This document shows positions 1 through 7,571 of a stretch of 23,763 nucleotides of DNA, piece after piece (within the stretch, counting starts at the first letter, position 1; each line of letters opens with the position of its first letter). This stretch comes from Candidatus Brocadiia bacterium (GTDB taxonomy: Bacteria; Planctomycetota; PUPC01; DSUN01). Location of the stretch: NCBI GenBank assembly GCA_016782825.1, contig JADHXT010000009.1, forward strand, positions 1 through 23,763, in the 5' to 3' direction. The translations under genes and the position numbers were made by a program. Under the pieces are notes generated by a model. The model was not told the origin of the DNA and did not search any database. It saw nothing but the letters and a program-made list of their open reading frames with translations.

Positions 1-1376
1 ATCTGGCGCAGCTCGGCGGCCCTCTCGGGCTTCGTGGCGGCGAGGTCGCGGGTCTCGCCGATGTCGTCGCGCAGATTGTAGAGCTCGACGTGGTTGTCCT
101 CGAAGAACTCGATGAGCTTCCAGTCGCCGGCGCGCACGGCGCTGCCGGGCGAGCCGCCCTGCGGCGAATAGTGAGGGTAGTGCCAGAAGAGGGCAGGGCG
201 GGGTAGGCTCTTCCCGCCCTTGAGCAGCGGAACGAGGCTCACGCCGTCGGCGTGCTGGTCGGCCCGCAGCGGCAGCCCGGCCACCTCGAGCAAGGTGGGA
301 TAGAAGTCCGTGCTGACGACGGGCACGTCGCACGCGGAGCCCGGCTTCGCCACGCCCGGCCACTTGATGATCATGGGCTCGCGGATGCCGCCCTCGTAGA
401 GCCAGCCCTTGCCGGCGCGCAGCGGCACGTTGCTCGTCGGCGCGCCGGCGCGGGTCGAGAGGCCGCCGTTGTCCGACATGAACACCACCACCGTGTTGTC
501 CGCGAGGCCGTGCTGCCGCAACGTGGCCATCACGCGGCCCACGCTCTCGTCCATGCTCTGCACCATGCCGGCGTAGACGGCGTGGTCCTGGCGCTGCTTG
601 GCCACGGTGCCGCCTTCGGGAACGAAGGCCGGGCGCTCGGATGCCGGCAGCTTCGCGGCCTTGGCCTTGTACTTCGCCGTGTAGTCGGGCTTCGACTGAA
701 TGGGCGTGTGCACCGTGTAGTGCGACAGGTAGAGGAAGAACGGCTTGTCCTTGTGTGCGGTGATGAACTGGCAGGCCTCGCGCGAGAGGCGTTCGGTGAG
801 GTGCTCGCCCTTCGGGCCGTCGGGGAGCTGCGGGTTGCGGTAAGGCGCGAAGTAGCCGCCGGCGGGACTGCCGGTGTGGTTGCCCGCGATGTTGATGTCG
901 AAGCCCTGCTTGTCGGGGTAGAACGGCTCGGGGCCGAGGTGCCACTTGCCCACGAAGCAGGTGGCATAGCCGGCGGACTTGAACGCCTCGCCGACCGTCA
1001 CTTCCTCGAGCGGAAGCTGGTGGATGTAAGGCGGGCCGATGAGCTTCCGCTTGATGTTGCCGTAGAACCAGTTCGTCAGGTGCAGCCGCGCGGGATACTT
1101 GCCGGTCATGATGCTCGCGCGGGTCGGCGAGCACACGGGGCAGGCCGCGTAGGCGTCGGTGAAGCGCATCCCCTCGGCCGCCAGGCGGTCGACGGCGGGC
1201 GTCTCGTAGAACGTGCTGCCGAAACAGCCCGCATCCGTCCAGCCCATGTCGTCGATCAGAATGAACACCACGTTGGGTCGGGCCGTCGCGGCCTCGGCGC
1301 CGAAGGCTCCGCGGCCGACCGCGGCCGCCGCGCCCATGCCCAGCGATCTGAGGAAATGGCGGCGAGTGCTGTCCAT
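1..1376 (-). CDS. Tat-exported sulfatase, 3' end outside window
   Basis: This reads as the first ~458 residues of a formylglycine-dependent sulfatase, an enzyme that removes sulfate esters, here probably from polysaccharides outside the cytoplasm. It opens with a twin-arginine signal (RRHFLRS at residues 5-11) and a short hydrophobic stretch. The metal-binding IDDMG follows at 41-45. The activation motif CSPTR starts at Cys82, the residue converted to formylglycine. A GKWHLGPE block and a SDNGG block, both typical of the family, come further on. The ATG at 1376 has AGGAG six bases upstream and sits about 24 nt below a plausible promoter. The reading frame stays open to base 1, so the C-terminus is missing. 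It is a different subtype from the sulfatase at 7568-9508 and has no visible HEAT repeats in the part present. The sulfated substrate cannot be told from sequence alone. Confidence 0.95.
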   Translation of the reverse strand, partial: MDSTRRHFLRSLGMGAAAAVGRGAFGAEAATARPNVVFILIDDMGWTDAGCFGSTFYETPAVDRLAAEGMRFTDAYAACPVCSPTRASIMTGKYPARLHLTNWFYGNIKRKLIGPPYIHQLPLEEVTVGEAFKSAGYATCFVGKWHLGPEPFYPDKQGFDINIAGNHTGSPAGGYFAPYRNPQLPDGPKGEHLTERLSREACQFITAHKDKPFFLYLSHYTVHTPIQSKPDYTAKYKAKAAKLPASERPAFVPEGGTVAKQRQDHAVYAGMVQSMDESVGRVMATLRQHGLADNTVVVFMSDNGGLSTRAGAPTSNVPLRAGKGWLYEGGIREPMIIKWPGVAKPGSACDVPVVSTDFYPTLLEVAGLPLRADQHADGVSLVPLLKGGKSLPRPALFWHYPHYSPQGGSPGSAVRAGDWKLIEFFEDNHVELYNLRDDIGETRDLAATKPERAAELRQ

Positions 1377-1406
1377 GCGCGACTCCTGTGCAATTGCTCC
1401 GCCTCG

Positions 1407-1434
1407 ATTGTAGTGGAACGCCGCCAAAACTCAA
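1407..1434 (-). promoter_or_regulatory. Candidate sigma70-type promoter of the first sulfatase
   Basis: On the minus strand TTGAGT (1434-1429) is followed after 16 nt by TACAAT (1412-1407). The start would fall near 1400, giving a short leader with AGGAG before the ATG at 1376. The match is good but not unique proof of activity. Confidence 0.5.
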
Positions 1435-1494
1435 CCCGCGCGCGCCGTGAGCGATGACGGCGCCTGACACGCCCCAAGCTTTCGTCTTCTCTTC

Positions 1495-1566
1495 TCGTCC
1501 CCTTGCTCCGCACCGCCATTCCTCGTCCCCTTGCTCCGTTCCTACTCTCCTCGTCCCCCTGCTCCG
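1495..1566 (+). repeat. Three 16-nt direct repeats at a 28-nt period
   Basis: TCGTCCCCTTGCTCCG occurs at 1495-1510 and 1523-1538, and once more with one change (C for T at the ninth base) at 1551-1566. The starts are exactly 28 nt apart and the 12-nt segments between them differ. The spacers are too short for CRISPR. It may be a decayed minisatellite or a set of protein-binding sites. Confidence 0.8.
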
Positions 1567-1621
1567 CGGGGGGACGGGATGTCTTCGAGGCTCCGCCTCG
1601 TCTTGCGTTGCATGCCAGAGG

Positions 1622-1654
1622 AAGACGCGGGGCGCAGAGACCCCGCCCACAAGA
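1622..1654 (-). repeat. Dispersed hairpin repeat, copy A
   Basis: Read on the minus strand, this 33-nt segment matches 19158-19190 of the plus strand at 30 of 33 positions. Its core is a perfect 6-bp stem, GCGGGG (1627-1632) with CCCCGC (1641-1646), around an 8-nt loop. Two near-identical copies in non-coding DNA in opposite orientation point to a REP-like intergenic element. Confidence 0.8.
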
Positions 1655-1694
1655 AAGGAAGCGGCTGGGCGTCAACCGCCCTGGCTCTCGTTTT

Positions 1695-1721
1695 CATTCG
1701 TCCCATTCGTGTCATTCGTGA
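1695..1721 (+). repeat. Three tandem 9-nt units starting CATTCGT
   Basis: CATTCGT occurs at 1695, 1704 and 1713, exactly 9 nt apart, with variable dinucleotides between. From memory, similar AT-rich runs recur between genes in PVC genomes, but the window contains only this one. Confidence 0.65.
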
Positions 1722-2137
1722 TGATCTTCGCTCGGACCAGAGCGTCCGCAAAGCGACACGAAAGCGACAACTCAACTTTTTTTCGCGCCCCGCTCCGTCG
1801 CTGTAACGCACTCACACATATATCCTTCTGTCGTTTCGCGGCTCCGGCCGGCGGCCGGGCCAGAGCGTTTTTGGTGCGCGCGCCGCCCTAGTGTGGAGGG
1901 AGAGATCCCCGGCGGCACCCGCAGTGGGTTGTTTGGTGCCGCCACGCCGGCAGTCGCTCGGGCCGTCCCGGCTTCGCCCGGCGCGGGAGGTCTCCCCGTC
2001 CACGGTTCCGACCTTGCCGGCGTCCGCCTATGACTTGCCCATTAGCGGGCGGTTCCAAGCCAAACGTCGCGGGCCACAACGGGGCTCGGGGCGCGGGCTG
2101 GCGAGGGGCACGTGGGCCAGCGGTGCACCGCTGCCGC

Positions 2138-2150
2138 GCTCTTTGACAAT
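2138..2150 (+). promoter_or_regulatory. boxA-like or -35-like element
   Basis: GCTCTTTGACAAT differs by one base from the boxA antitermination consensus known from enterobacterial rRNA leaders (GCTCTTTAACAAT). It also contains a perfect TTGACA at 2143-2148, but no -10 lies at the right distance. No rRNA gene follows, so the resemblance may be chance. Confidence 0.2.
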
Positions 2151-2228
2151 CTGGGAAAGTGAAGGGGGGAAGAGGTGCGCGGCTGGATGCCGCGGGGGCG
2201 CAGGGACAGGCTCCCGCGTCCTTTCTTC

Positions 2229-2275
2229 CCCTTTCACCTTCACCTTCACTTTCACTTTGCCCTTTCACTTCCACT
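2229..2275 (+). repeat. Pyrimidine-rich hexamer tract (CTTTCA/CTTCAC type)
   Basis: About eight degenerate copies of a TTCACY-like hexamer run through this stretch. An 11-nt segment, CCTTCACTTTC (2243-2253), is the exact reverse complement of GAAAGTGAAGG at 2155-2165, so the two could pair. A shorter related tract (CTTTCACCTCCACTTCC) lies at 23163-23179. Confidence 0.6.
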
Positions 2276-2296
2276 CGCCCCTGGCGCGATGCGTTG

Positions 2297-2305
2297 TGCT
2301 ATACT
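2297..2305 (+). promoter_or_regulatory. Extended -10 element upstream of the YhcH-like gene
   Basis: TGCTATACT carries the TG of an extended -10 and a TATACT hexamer (2300-2305). No strong -35 is visible, which is usual for extended -10 promoters. Transcription would begin near 2312, about 80 nt before the ATG at 2393. Confidence 0.45.
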
Positions 2306-2392
2306 GTGCGTTCCTTCCACGCCTCGTCCCATCGCGCCGACCCGATCACGCAGGCACGACTCGCGCCCTTCCGCCTCAATGGAGCTTTGTGC

Positions 2393-2860
2393 ATGATTCT
2401 CGACCGTCTGGAGCACATCGAGCAGTATGCGGGGATCAGCCCTCTGCTGCCGAAGGCCATCGCGTTTCTGCGGGACACCGACCTGGCGGCGCTGCCCCTG
2501 GGCCGCCACGAGGTCGACGGCGACCGCGTGTTTGCCATCGCCGCGAAGGACCCCGCCCGGTCCCGCGACGCGGCGCCCCTCGAAGCCCACCGCCGCTACA
2601 TGGACATCCAGGTGGTGCTCGCCAGCACCGATTACATGGGCTGGAAGAGCCGCGCACTGTGCCAGAAGCCCACCGCCGACTACGATGCCGAGAAGGACAT
2701 CGAGTTCTTTGCCGACCGTCCCACCGCGTGGCTGGCCGTGGAGGCGGGCACCTTCGCCATCTTCCTGCCCGGCGACGCGCACGCGCCGCTGGTGGGCCGC
2801 GGCGAGATCCACAAGGTGGTGGTGAAGGTGGCGGTGGACACCCCACGCGTTGCACGGTAG
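2393..2860 (+). CDS. YhcH/YjgK/YiaL family protein (DUF386), sugar-processing cupin-like protein
   Basis: This 155-residue cytoplasmic protein has the usual length and signature blocks of the YhcH/YiaL family. These include EAHRRYMDIQ at residues 64-73, a short segment ending PGDAHAPL near 126-133, and HKVVVKV at 140-146. In the family the conserved Glu and His residues (here E64, H66, H130 and perhaps H140) bind a metal in a cupin-like barrel. One E. coli member acts as a sialic acid anomerase; others sit beside sugar-acid catabolic genes, so this one probably handles a sugar anomer or keto-sugar. The start at 2393 is chosen over the longer open frame because GGAG lies eight bases upstream (2381-2384) and homology begins at MILDRL. 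It is the first gene of a three-gene run and is followed after 62 nt by the adaptor gene. Confidence 0.88.
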   Translation: MILDRLEHIEQYAGISPLLPKAIAFLRDTDLAALPLGRHEVDGDRVFAIAAKDPARSRDAAPLEAHRRYMDIQVVLASTDYMGWKSRALCQKPTADYDAEKDIEFFADRPTAWLAVEAGTFAIFLPGDAHAPLVGRGEIHKVVVKVAVDTPRVAR

Positions 2861-2922
2861 ACTGGTTGAACTTGTATCTTCCCCACGCCGCGCTCCGCGC
2901 CACACCGTCTGGAGGCCGCCGA

Positions 2923-4362
2923 ATGACCCGCTCCGTGCCGCTGCTTGCCTGCCTGGCCCTGCTCGCCTCGCCTCTCCGTGCGGGCGAAGCGCCCAAGCCG
3001 CCCGAGAAACCCAAGACACATGCGGTGAAGGCCGAGCGCTTCACCATCGAGGTGAAGACCAAGGGCGCGTTCGAGGCCGAGACGATGCACGAGGTGGCCA
3101 TCCGGCCCGAGGCGTGGCCCGAGCTGTTCGTGCACAAGGCCGTCGAGCACGGCGCCGCCGTCAAGAAGGGCGACGTGGTGCTCCAGCTCGACACCCACAA
3201 GATCGACGACGCCATCGAGAGCCTGGAGAAGGAGCTGCCCATCGCCGCACTGGCGCTCCAACTCGCCCGCGAGGAGACGGCCGCCTACGAGAAGCTCAAC
3301 CCCCTCGACCGCATCGTCGCCGACCGCGCGAAGAAGCACACCGACGACGACTACGCCCGCTACCAGAAGATCGAGCGCCCCCTGGCCGCCAAGGGCGCCG
3401 AGTACACGCTCAAGCGCGCGAAGGAAATCCTCGACTACCAGCAGGAAGAGCTCAAGCAGCTCGAGAAGATGTACAAGGCCGACGACCTGACCGAAGAGAC
3501 CGAGGAGATCATCCTCAAGCGCCAGCGCAGCGCCGTGGACCGCGCCACCTTCGGACTCGAAGTGGCCAAGGCCAACCACGAGAAGGAACTGAAGATCAAC
3601 CTGCCGCGCCGCGACGTGGCCGAGCAGGAGAAGGTCACCCGCCAGGCCATCGCCCACGCCAAGGCCACCGCCACGCTCCCCGACACACTCGCCAAGGTAC
3701 GGCTGGAACTCGAGAAGCAGGTGCGCGCCCACGAGAAGACCCAGGAGAAGCTGGCGAAGCTCAAGAAGGACCGCGCGGCCATGGTCGTGGCGGCTCCGAC
3801 CGACGGCATCGTCTACTACGGCCCGTGCGTGCGGGGCCAGTGGCCGAAGCTCAACCGCAGCCTGGACGAGGGCACCAAGCTGGCGCCTCACGAGGTGGTG
3901 CTCACCGTCGTGCAGACGCAGCCGGTGTTCGTGCGGGCCAACGTGGCCGAGAAGGAACTCCACCGCCTGGCGCGCGACCTCGAAGGCGTGGTGACCCCCG
4001 TCGCCTACCCCAACGCCAAGCTGGGCGCCCGCCTGCGCCAGGTGACGGCCATCCCCGTCGCGGCCGGGCAGTTCGGCATCGAGCTGGCCGTCAACGTGGG
4101 CGACCACGCCGCACGGATCGTCCCCGGCCTCGCTTGCGACATCACCATCACCGCCTACCGCAAGGACGCCGCGCTCACCGTGCCCGCCGCCGCCGTGTTC
4201 CAGGACGAGCCGGGCGCCAAGCCCTACGTCTACGTGCAGACGAAGGCCGGCCATGAGAAGCGCATCGTCGTCGTCGGCCCCAGCGACGGGCAGAAGATCG
4301 AGATCACCCAGGGCATCAAGGCCGGCGACACCGTGCTCGCCGAGAAGCCGAAGGGCCAGTGA
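2923..4362 (+). CDS. HlyD/RND-type periplasmic adaptor subunit
   Basis: This 479-residue exported protein resembles membrane-fusion (HlyD/MacA-type) adaptors that bridge an inner-membrane pump and an outer-membrane channel. A signal peptide covers about residues 1-20, ending LRA before GEAPK. The first half of a lipoyl-like domain lies near 65-92 (GAAVKKGDVVLQLD). It is followed by a very long charged helical hairpin at about 95-285, then the second lipoyl half (VVAAPTDGIVYYG) and a beta-barrel. A C-terminal proximal domain ends near KAGDTVLAEKPKG. GGAGG lies seven bases before the ATG at 2923. No pump gene is adjacent, which is unusual; the next gene overlaps or abuts this one and encodes a secreted repeat protein instead. 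The helical hairpin is long for the family. Function in efflux is inferred from fold only. Confidence 0.85.
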   Translation: MTRSVPLLACLALLASPLRAGEAPKPPEKPKTHAVKAERFTIEVKTKGAFEAETMHEVAIRPEAWPELFVHKAVEHGAAVKKGDVVLQLDTHKIDDAIESLEKELPIAALALQLAREETAAYEKLNPLDRIVADRAKKHTDDDYARYQKIERPLAAKGAEYTLKRAKEILDYQQEELKQLEKMYKADDLTEETEEIILKRQRSAVDRATFGLEVAKANHEKELKINLPRRDVAEQEKVTRQAIAHAKATATLPDTLAKVRLELEKQVRAHEKTQEKLAKLKKDRAAMVVAAPTDGIVYYGPCVRGQWPKLNRSLDEGTKLAPHEVVLTVVQTQPVFVRANVAEKELHRLARDLEGVVTPVAYPNAKLGARLRQVTAIPVAAGQFGIELAVNVGDHAARIVPGLACDITITAYRKDAALTVPAAAVFQDEPGAKPYVYVQTKAGHEKRIVVVGPSDGQKIEITQGIKAGDTVLAEKPKGQ

Positions 4363-4364
4363 CC

Positions 4365-5552
4365 ATGCGCAGCGCCATCGCAGCCCTGGTGCTCGTGGCC
4401 GCCGGCCTCGCTGCCGCGGCCGAGACCGCGCCGGTGCCGAAGCCCAGGCCCGTCACGCCGCCGACGGCCAAGGCCATCCAGGCCGCCATCACCCGCGGCG
4501 TGGACTTCCTCGTCGCCCGCCAGAACACGGGCGGCTCGTGGGGCTCGGCGCGCAACACCAAGGGGCTGAACATCTACGCCCCCGTGCCCGGCGCCCACCA
4601 CGCCTTCCGCGGCGCCGTCACGGCCTTGTGCGTGTCCGCCCTCATCGAGGTGGACGACCCGCGGCCCGCGGCCACGAAGGCGCTCGAACGCGGCGAGGCC
4701 TGGCTCATCGGCCACCTGGGCGCCGTGCGCCGCGCCGCCCCTCGCGCGCTCTACAACTGCTGGTCCCACGCCTACGGCGTCCAGGCTCTCGTGCGGATGG
4801 TTCAGCGCCAGCCGAAGGACGCCGCCCGACGCAGCCAACTCCAGCAGCTCATCCGCGAGCAGATCGAGCTGCTCGAACGCTTCGAGTCCGTCGACGGCGG
4901 CTGGGGCTACTACGACTTCCGCGCGCAGACCAAGAAGCCCAGCAGCAACCCCACCAGCTTCACCACCGCCACGGCGCTCGTGGCGCTTCGCGAGGCCAGG
5001 GGCGTGGGCGTCGAGCCGCCGGCTCGGCTGGTGCGGCGCGCCCTCACGTGCCTGCGCCGCCAGCAGAACCCCGACTTCACGTATCTCTACTCCCTCGGCC
5101 TCAAGTGGCGGCCGCGGGCGGGCATCAACCGCCCCGGCGGCAGCCTCGGCCGCTCGCAGGCCTGCAACCTCGCGCTCCGCCTGTGGGGCGACGAGAAGGT
5201 CACCGACGCCGTGCTCGCCACCTGGCTCGACCGCTTGTTCGCACGCAACGGCTGGCTGAGCATCGGCCGCAAGCGTCCCGTGCCCCACGAGTCGTGGTTT
5301 GCCGTGGCCGGCTACTTTTTCTACTACGGCCACTACTACGCGGCGCGGTGCATCGAGCAGCTTCCCGCCGCGCAGCGCCCCCGCTTGCGGGGGCACATGG
5401 CCCACGTGCTGCTCGCGCTCCAGGAGAAGGACGGCTCGTGGTGGGACTATCCGCTCTACGACTACCACCAGCAGTACGGCACCGCCTTCGCCCTCCTGTC
5501 GCTCGCGCGCGGCAAGCCCCCCGCGCCGGCGGCTCCTCCGAAGGCCGACTGA
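4365..5552 (+). CDS. Secreted prenyltransferase/squalene-oxidase repeat protein
   Basis: This protein has 395 residues and a signal peptide (about residues 1-19). Its repeats are of the alpha-alpha barrel type found in squalene cyclases and protein prenyltransferases. QW-like blocks appear as ARQNTGGSWG (51-60), SVDGGWGYYDF (175-185) and QEKDGSWWDYPLYDYHQQYG (353-372). The DxDD catalytic motif of squalene-hopene cyclases is not visible, so cyclase activity is unlikely. Planctomycetes carry many secreted proteins of this kind with unknown roles. The ATG at 4365 has AAGGG nine bases upstream (4351-4355); a GTG at 4359 would overlap the previous stop by four bases and is the alternative. Either way it is tightly coupled to the adaptor gene, suggesting the two work together at the cell envelope. 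Confidence 0.8.
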   Translation: MRSAIAALVLVAAGLAAAAETAPVPKPRPVTPPTAKAIQAAITRGVDFLVARQNTGGSWGSARNTKGLNIYAPVPGAHHAFRGAVTALCVSALIEVDDPRPAATKALERGEAWLIGHLGAVRRAAPRALYNCWSHAYGVQALVRMVQRQPKDAARRSQLQQLIREQIELLERFESVDGGWGYYDFRAQTKKPSSNPTSFTTATALVALREARGVGVEPPARLVRRALTCLRRQQNPDFTYLYSLGLKWRPRAGINRPGGSLGRSQACNLALRLWGDEKVTDAVLATWLDRLFARNGWLSIGRKRPVPHESWFAVAGYFFYYGHYYAARCIEQLPAAQRPRLRGHMAHVLLALQEKDGSWWDYPLYDYHQQYGTAFALLSLARGKPPAPAAPPKAD

Positions 5553-5570
5553 CCCGCCTGCTCGCCATGC

Positions 5571-7571
5571 TCAGCGGCTAACGGTCGTGAGGCCGCCGGG
5601 GTTGCCGGCCGCACGGAACGCGTCCGCCAGCCAGCGCGGGTCGCCGGCTTCCTTGGGCACGCCGCGGAGGGCGAGGGTGCGGTCGGCGAGGAGCGCCGCC
5701 CACTGAAGCACGTCGCCGTGGCGCAGCACGAAGGGCACGAGCGGCAGGTCGCGCCGCTGGAAGCAGTGGCCGCCGAGGTCCACGTCGGCCGACCTCACGC
5801 GGTCGTCGAGCGCAGCGGCGAAGAGCGCGGCGACGGCCAGCCTGCCTCGGCCCACGAGCTCCACGCGAGCAGCATCCACGTCGGCTCGGGCGCTCAGGGC
5901 GCCGACCACGGCGGCCATGTCCGTGGCCGCCATGCCGGGAATCGGCCGGCCCCAGAGCAGGGCGTTGCGCTCCCACACGCCATCGAACGACTCGGGCTTG
6001 CCTTCCGCCAGCGGGCTGCACGCCTTGAACGTGGCCAGTTCGCCCGTGAGGCCGGCCAGGGCGTGCAGCGACAGCTCGCCCACGAACCGCACGTCGGGCA
6101 GCGCCACCACGCGGCCCTGCCGGGCGAGGGCGGTGGCGTCGGCGAGCAAGGCGGCCTTGCCGCGGGGGTCGGCGATCACGGTGGCCGGCAGCTTGCCCTT
6201 GGCGTCAGCGGGCCGCAGCACGATGGTGGGCACGAGGATGCCGGCTTCGCTGGGCACGAGGACGCGCTCGACGACGAGTCCGTCGCGGGTGGCGGTGCCG
6301 CACGGCTTCGGCTGCCCCTTCGCGGGCATGGCCTCGCCGAGCAGGTCGCGCAGCGTGGCGCGCTGGCGGCGGCGGTAGGCGAGCCACTCGTCGCGACTGC
6401 CGATGGTCACGGGACGGTAGCGCGCCGCCCGCTCGACGTGGCGGCTGATGTGGGCGAAGCCGCGGTTCATCGGCACGGCGACCTCGAGTTCCTGGAGCGC
6501 CTTGATGGGCAGGGTCTTGACCACGGGCTCGGGCCGCGGCTCATCGCGCTCGCGCTGGCGTAGCCATCGGTCCATCCACCAAGTTGTGCGCTCGCGCTTC
6601 GGCTGGTCGTAGGAATGGGCGGTGGGCCAGTACTTGCAGTCGACCCGCGGGCTGAAGCCGTTGGCTTTGTATAGCCGCTGCACGGTGGGGAAGTTGGCCT
6701 TCTCGAAGCGGCGGGTCCAATCGTTCATCGTGAGGTATTGCACGGGCGTGGGCAGGCCGAGGGTGCTGATCTCGGGCTGGTCGGTGTGGCGCATGATGTG
6801 CGGCAGGTGGTTGCAGCGGCAGTGGGCGCGGCCGGGGAAGACGATCTCGCGGTAGTCGCAGGTCATGCCGCAGATGGTGGCGGCGCGGATGCGGTCGTCG
6901 ATGGCCACGAGCATCTGCGTCTGGAGACCGCCGCCCGAGGCGCCGGCGCAGCCGAGCACGTCCTTGTCCACCTCGGGCAGGGTCTGGAGGTAGTCGAGGG
7001 CGCGCAGGTTGGCCCAGATCATGAGCGTCTGGTGCGAGACGCCTAGGGCGGGGTCCTCGTAGTGGTTCTGGGTGGGGGAGAAGACCACGTAGCCCATTCT
7101 GGCCAGCACGAGGCAGCGCCGCTGCACTTCGGGATGGGCGTTGCCGTCGGGCCAGTGGCCGTGGGGACACAGCACGGCGGGCGAGAGGCCCTGGCCGAAC
7201 TTCTTGGGCGCGAAGAGCAGCCCGTCGGCATAGACGCCGGGCCAGAGCTGGTAGGCCACGCGGCGGATGCGGCACCACTCGTGGTCGAGGGGCAGGCTCA
7301 CCTGGGCGTCGAGCGGCACCCGCTCGGGCAGCGGCCACAGCCCGGCGCACTCGAGCAGCTTCTGGCGCAACTGGCGTTGGTGGGCGCGGAACGCCGCGCC
7401 CTCTCGCACGACGAACGGCTTGGGCTCGCACATGCGCTCGAAGTAGCCCATGAGCAGGGCTGCCGCGTCGCGCCGGCTGGCGAAGCACCGGGACGCCGGC
7501 TCTGCGGCCAGCGTCGCGGAGGCCACGCAGGCCAGGAGGCCGAGGGCAAGGGTGTGGGTCGGTGCGTTCAC
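5571..7571 (-). CDS. Large secreted alpha/beta hydrolase (acetyl-xylan-esterase-like), two hydrolase-like domains
   Basis: This 666-residue protein has a signal peptide (about 1-23) and an N-terminal alpha/beta hydrolase domain. The oxyanion-side CPHGHW is at 135-140 and the nucleophile elbow GASGGG places the serine at 212. An aspartate candidate is in AIDDRIR, and His319 in TAHSYD is the likely catalytic histidine. Such proteins are usually esterases or peptidases of the acetyl-xylan-esterase or dienelactone-hydrolase superfamily. A second half (about 430-666) again looks hydrolase-like, but its elbow position reads VGRGRL (about 573-578) without a serine. The GTG start at 7571 overlaps the stop of the upstream sulfatase by four bases (GTGA) and has GGAG five bases before it, so the two are translationally coupled. 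Removal of acyl groups from a glycan that the sulfatase also attacks is a reasonable inference. The stop lies 18 nt from the stop of the convergent gene ending at 5552. Confidence 0.82.
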   Translation of the reverse strand: MNAPTHTLALGLLACVASATLAAEPASRCFASRRDAAALLMGYFERMCEPKPFVVREGAAFRAHQRQLRQKLLECAGLWPLPERVPLDAQVSLPLDHEWCRIRRVAYQLWPGVYADGLLFAPKKFGQGLSPAVLCPHGHWPDGNAHPEVQRRCLVLARMGYVVFSPTQNHYEDPALGVSHQTLMIWANLRALDYLQTLPEVDKDVLGCAGASGGGLQTQMLVAIDDRIRAATICGMTCDYREIVFPGRAHCRCNHLPHIMRHTDQPEISTLGLPTPVQYLTMNDWTRRFEKANFPTVQRLYKANGFSPRVDCKYWPTAHSYDQPKRERTTWWMDRWLRQRERDEPRPEPVVKTLPIKALQELEVAVPMNRGFAHISRHVERAARYRPVTIGSRDEWLAYRRRQRATLRDLLGEAMPAKGQPKPCGTATRDGLVVERVLVPSEAGILVPTIVLRPADAKGKLPATVIADPRGKAALLADATALARQGRVVALPDVRFVGELSLHALAGLTGELATFKACSPLAEGKPESFDGVWERNALLWGRPIPGMAATDMAAVVGALSARADVDAARVELVGRGRLAVAALFAAALDDRVRSADVDLGGHCFQRRDLPLVPFVLRHGDVLQWAALLADRTLALRGVPKEAGDPRWLADAFRAAGNPGGLTTVSR

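Larger units (their letters stand above)
1377..2392. other. Gene-free kilobase between divergent genes, rich in short repeats
   Basis: No reading frame here has a convincing start, ribosome-binding site or family resemblance; those that stay open do so because of base composition. The stretch holds the promoter of the first sulfatase at one end and an extended -10 for the YhcH-like gene at the other. Between them are a 28-nt tandem array, a dispersed hairpin repeat, a 9-nt triplet repeat, a boxA-like element and a pyrimidine hexamer tract. A small perfect hairpin (CGAGGC/GCCTCG, 1586-1600) is also present. A non-coding RNA is possible but I cannot support one. Confidence 0.6.

Noticed and set aside
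1495..1566. Possible CRISPR array
   Set aside because: The repeats are 16 nt, the intervening segments only 12 nt, there are three units, and no cas gene is present.
1454..1891. Several small open frames between 1454 and 2003
   Set aside because: They overlap one another on both strands, translate into Arg/Pro/Ser-rich sequence, and cover repeats and hairpins rather than recognisable protein.
1891..2922. Upstream in-frame extension of the adaptor gene
   Set aside because: It crosses the whole YhcH-like gene in another frame and would bury a good signal peptide and Shine-Dalgarno site at 2923.
2680..4254. 524-codon minus-strand open frame opposite the adaptor gene
   Set aside because: It is the antisense shadow of a GC-rich gene. 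It is rich in Val, Leu, Gly and His with no family motif, while the plus strand has clear domains and a ribosome-binding site.
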